DNA of 64,000 bases from Favolaschia claudopus (lineage: Eukaryota > Basidiomycota > Agaricomycetes > Agaricales > Mycenaceae), in NCBI GenBank assembly GCA_037176885.1, contig JAWWNJ010000053.1:744001-808000 (forward strand). The letters run 5' to 3'. Positions 63,073 to 64,000 of this stretch are shown here, piece after piece. The number at the start of each line of letters is the position of its first letter. The stretch's first letter is position 1. The notes below the pieces were generated by a model, which made no database searches, was not told the origin of the DNA, and worked only from the letters and a program-made list of their open reading frames with translations. The position numbers and the translations under genes were made by a program.

Positions 63073-64000
63073 ATATGGAGCCCCCGCATCCAGCCCATCT
63101 TTCGTCCGTGCTACCTCATTTGGGTGCCTTTGAAACATGCGGTGTGTTTCTGTGACCCTTCAATACTCGCGACTCCAATGCTGCGTCTGTGTGTCTCCTG
63201 CTCGCCGCCGTCGCTGTTCCCCTGCCTGCGCCAATCTGCTGAGTCAGGATCATTACGTGGAACTATATAATTATATCAGCAACTTCCGGGAGAAACTTCA
63301 AGATGAGCAGCGATATTATGTGTGTCCCACTCAATAACATGCAACCCGAGCACTCTTCTACTGAGGCTGCTTCCCGGTTCTCTTTCCTTCGGACACTACC
63401 GCTACCCTGTTCAGTAATGGCGGACTCTCATTCGCTGCGTGGACGCTTGTGCCTGACTTCCCGCGTACATGCTCTTGGGCCAGAGCCGCTTCCTCTGTTT
63501 CTCCTCGATGATGCAATTACATCTGAGCTTCAACTATCGCAGTGCTGCATTCTCTTTGACACCATGCTTGATCAACTCAGTCGTTAAACGGTATTCCCAG
63601 CACACAGATTTATTCGGTGTCTATGTGATAACGAGGAGTTGTATTGACCATCACTGCTGACCATCGATAGCGGTGCCAGCACCGGTCCCCTACTCTGATT
63701 CAAACTGAGATACTGGGTTTTAATATGTACTGAGGCGGGCCGGCCAAAGCTCGCTCGGTCGACGCGCAAGCTCATTGGCAGGTGAGATTTAAATCTTTAG
63801 GGTAAAAGACCGCCAAAGCTCGCTCGGTCGACGCTCGCGCGCCGACCAGCTCTCATTGGCCGGTGCGGGCAGTGTTCCCTTTTGATCATCACCTCGGCAT
63901 TGACGGCTCAGCGTCGGCTAGCTGTTATCCCAGCTGCAGGCGTAGTCGGTCGTATACATCGTATCTTGCGGCATATAAAACAAACTGGTTGAGAGGCGGA
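63073..64000. other. No gene; direct repeat near the end
   Basis: GCCAAAGCTCGCTCGGTCGA at 63744 and 63812, each followed shortly by CTCATTGGC, a direct repeat of about 40-50 bp. Short ORFs only. Confidence 0.5.

Overview
The window reads as repeat-dominated nuclear DNA of a filamentous fungus, most likely a basidiomycete of the Agaricomycetes. Evidence: short spliceosomal introns (45-63 bases, GT..AG), hAT, Tc1/mariner and Helitron proteins of the basidiomycete type, Ty3 and Ty1 retroelement pieces with zinc knuckles, and LINE fragments. No complete ordinary housekeeping gene is recognisable. The host-like candidates are a truncated acidic ORF (595-1523), a short three-exon P-loop NTPase gene (17994-18837) and a tRNA-like sequence (43160-43246). 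Species identity is not claimed.

Layout. 1-6.7 kb: acidic ORF cut by a small inverted-repeat element, then a 2.4 kb element with 431-base arms that carry telomere-like repeats, enclose a LINE ORF1 scrap and hold a hAT insertion in one arm. 6.7-13.4 kb: a Mutator-like element, a LINE endonuclease fragment, tandem repeats, and a chain of TA-flanked elements nested in one another. 13.4-15.5 kb: a near-complete mariner element with a five-exon transposase. 16.4-19 kb: hAT transposase remnant and the NTPase gene. 19-27 kb: a second, inverted copy of the endonuclease fragment, 117-base tandem repeats, a copia integrase split by a foldback element, and a gypsy Gag. 27-34 kb: Helitron remnant, then a GC-rich repeat holding both an ORF1-only LINE with poly(A) tail and an internally deleted hAT. 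34-40 kb: second copia integrase split by a 2.4 kb TA-flanked element. 40-51 kb: mostly unrecognised DNA with MITEs, a tRNA-like sequence and 1.7 kb of degenerate AAGTACAGT-type low-complexity DNA. 51-54 kb: deep nesting of four element types. 54-60 kb: a LINE whose ORF2 has endonuclease, RNase H, reverse transcriptase and zinc knuckle in that order. 60-64 kb: little recognisable.

Many insertions can be read base by base because target-site duplications survive (TA for mariner-type, 8 bp for hAT, 9-10 bp for Mutator-type, 10-12 bp for the LINE). In several cases taking the insert away mentally leaves the interrupted reading frame continuous, which gives relative ages: retroelements first, DNA-transposon MITEs later. 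Letters Q, R, T, U, W, X, Y and Z are local names for repeat families used only here. All boundaries come from reading the sequence by eye; no alignment or database search was run.
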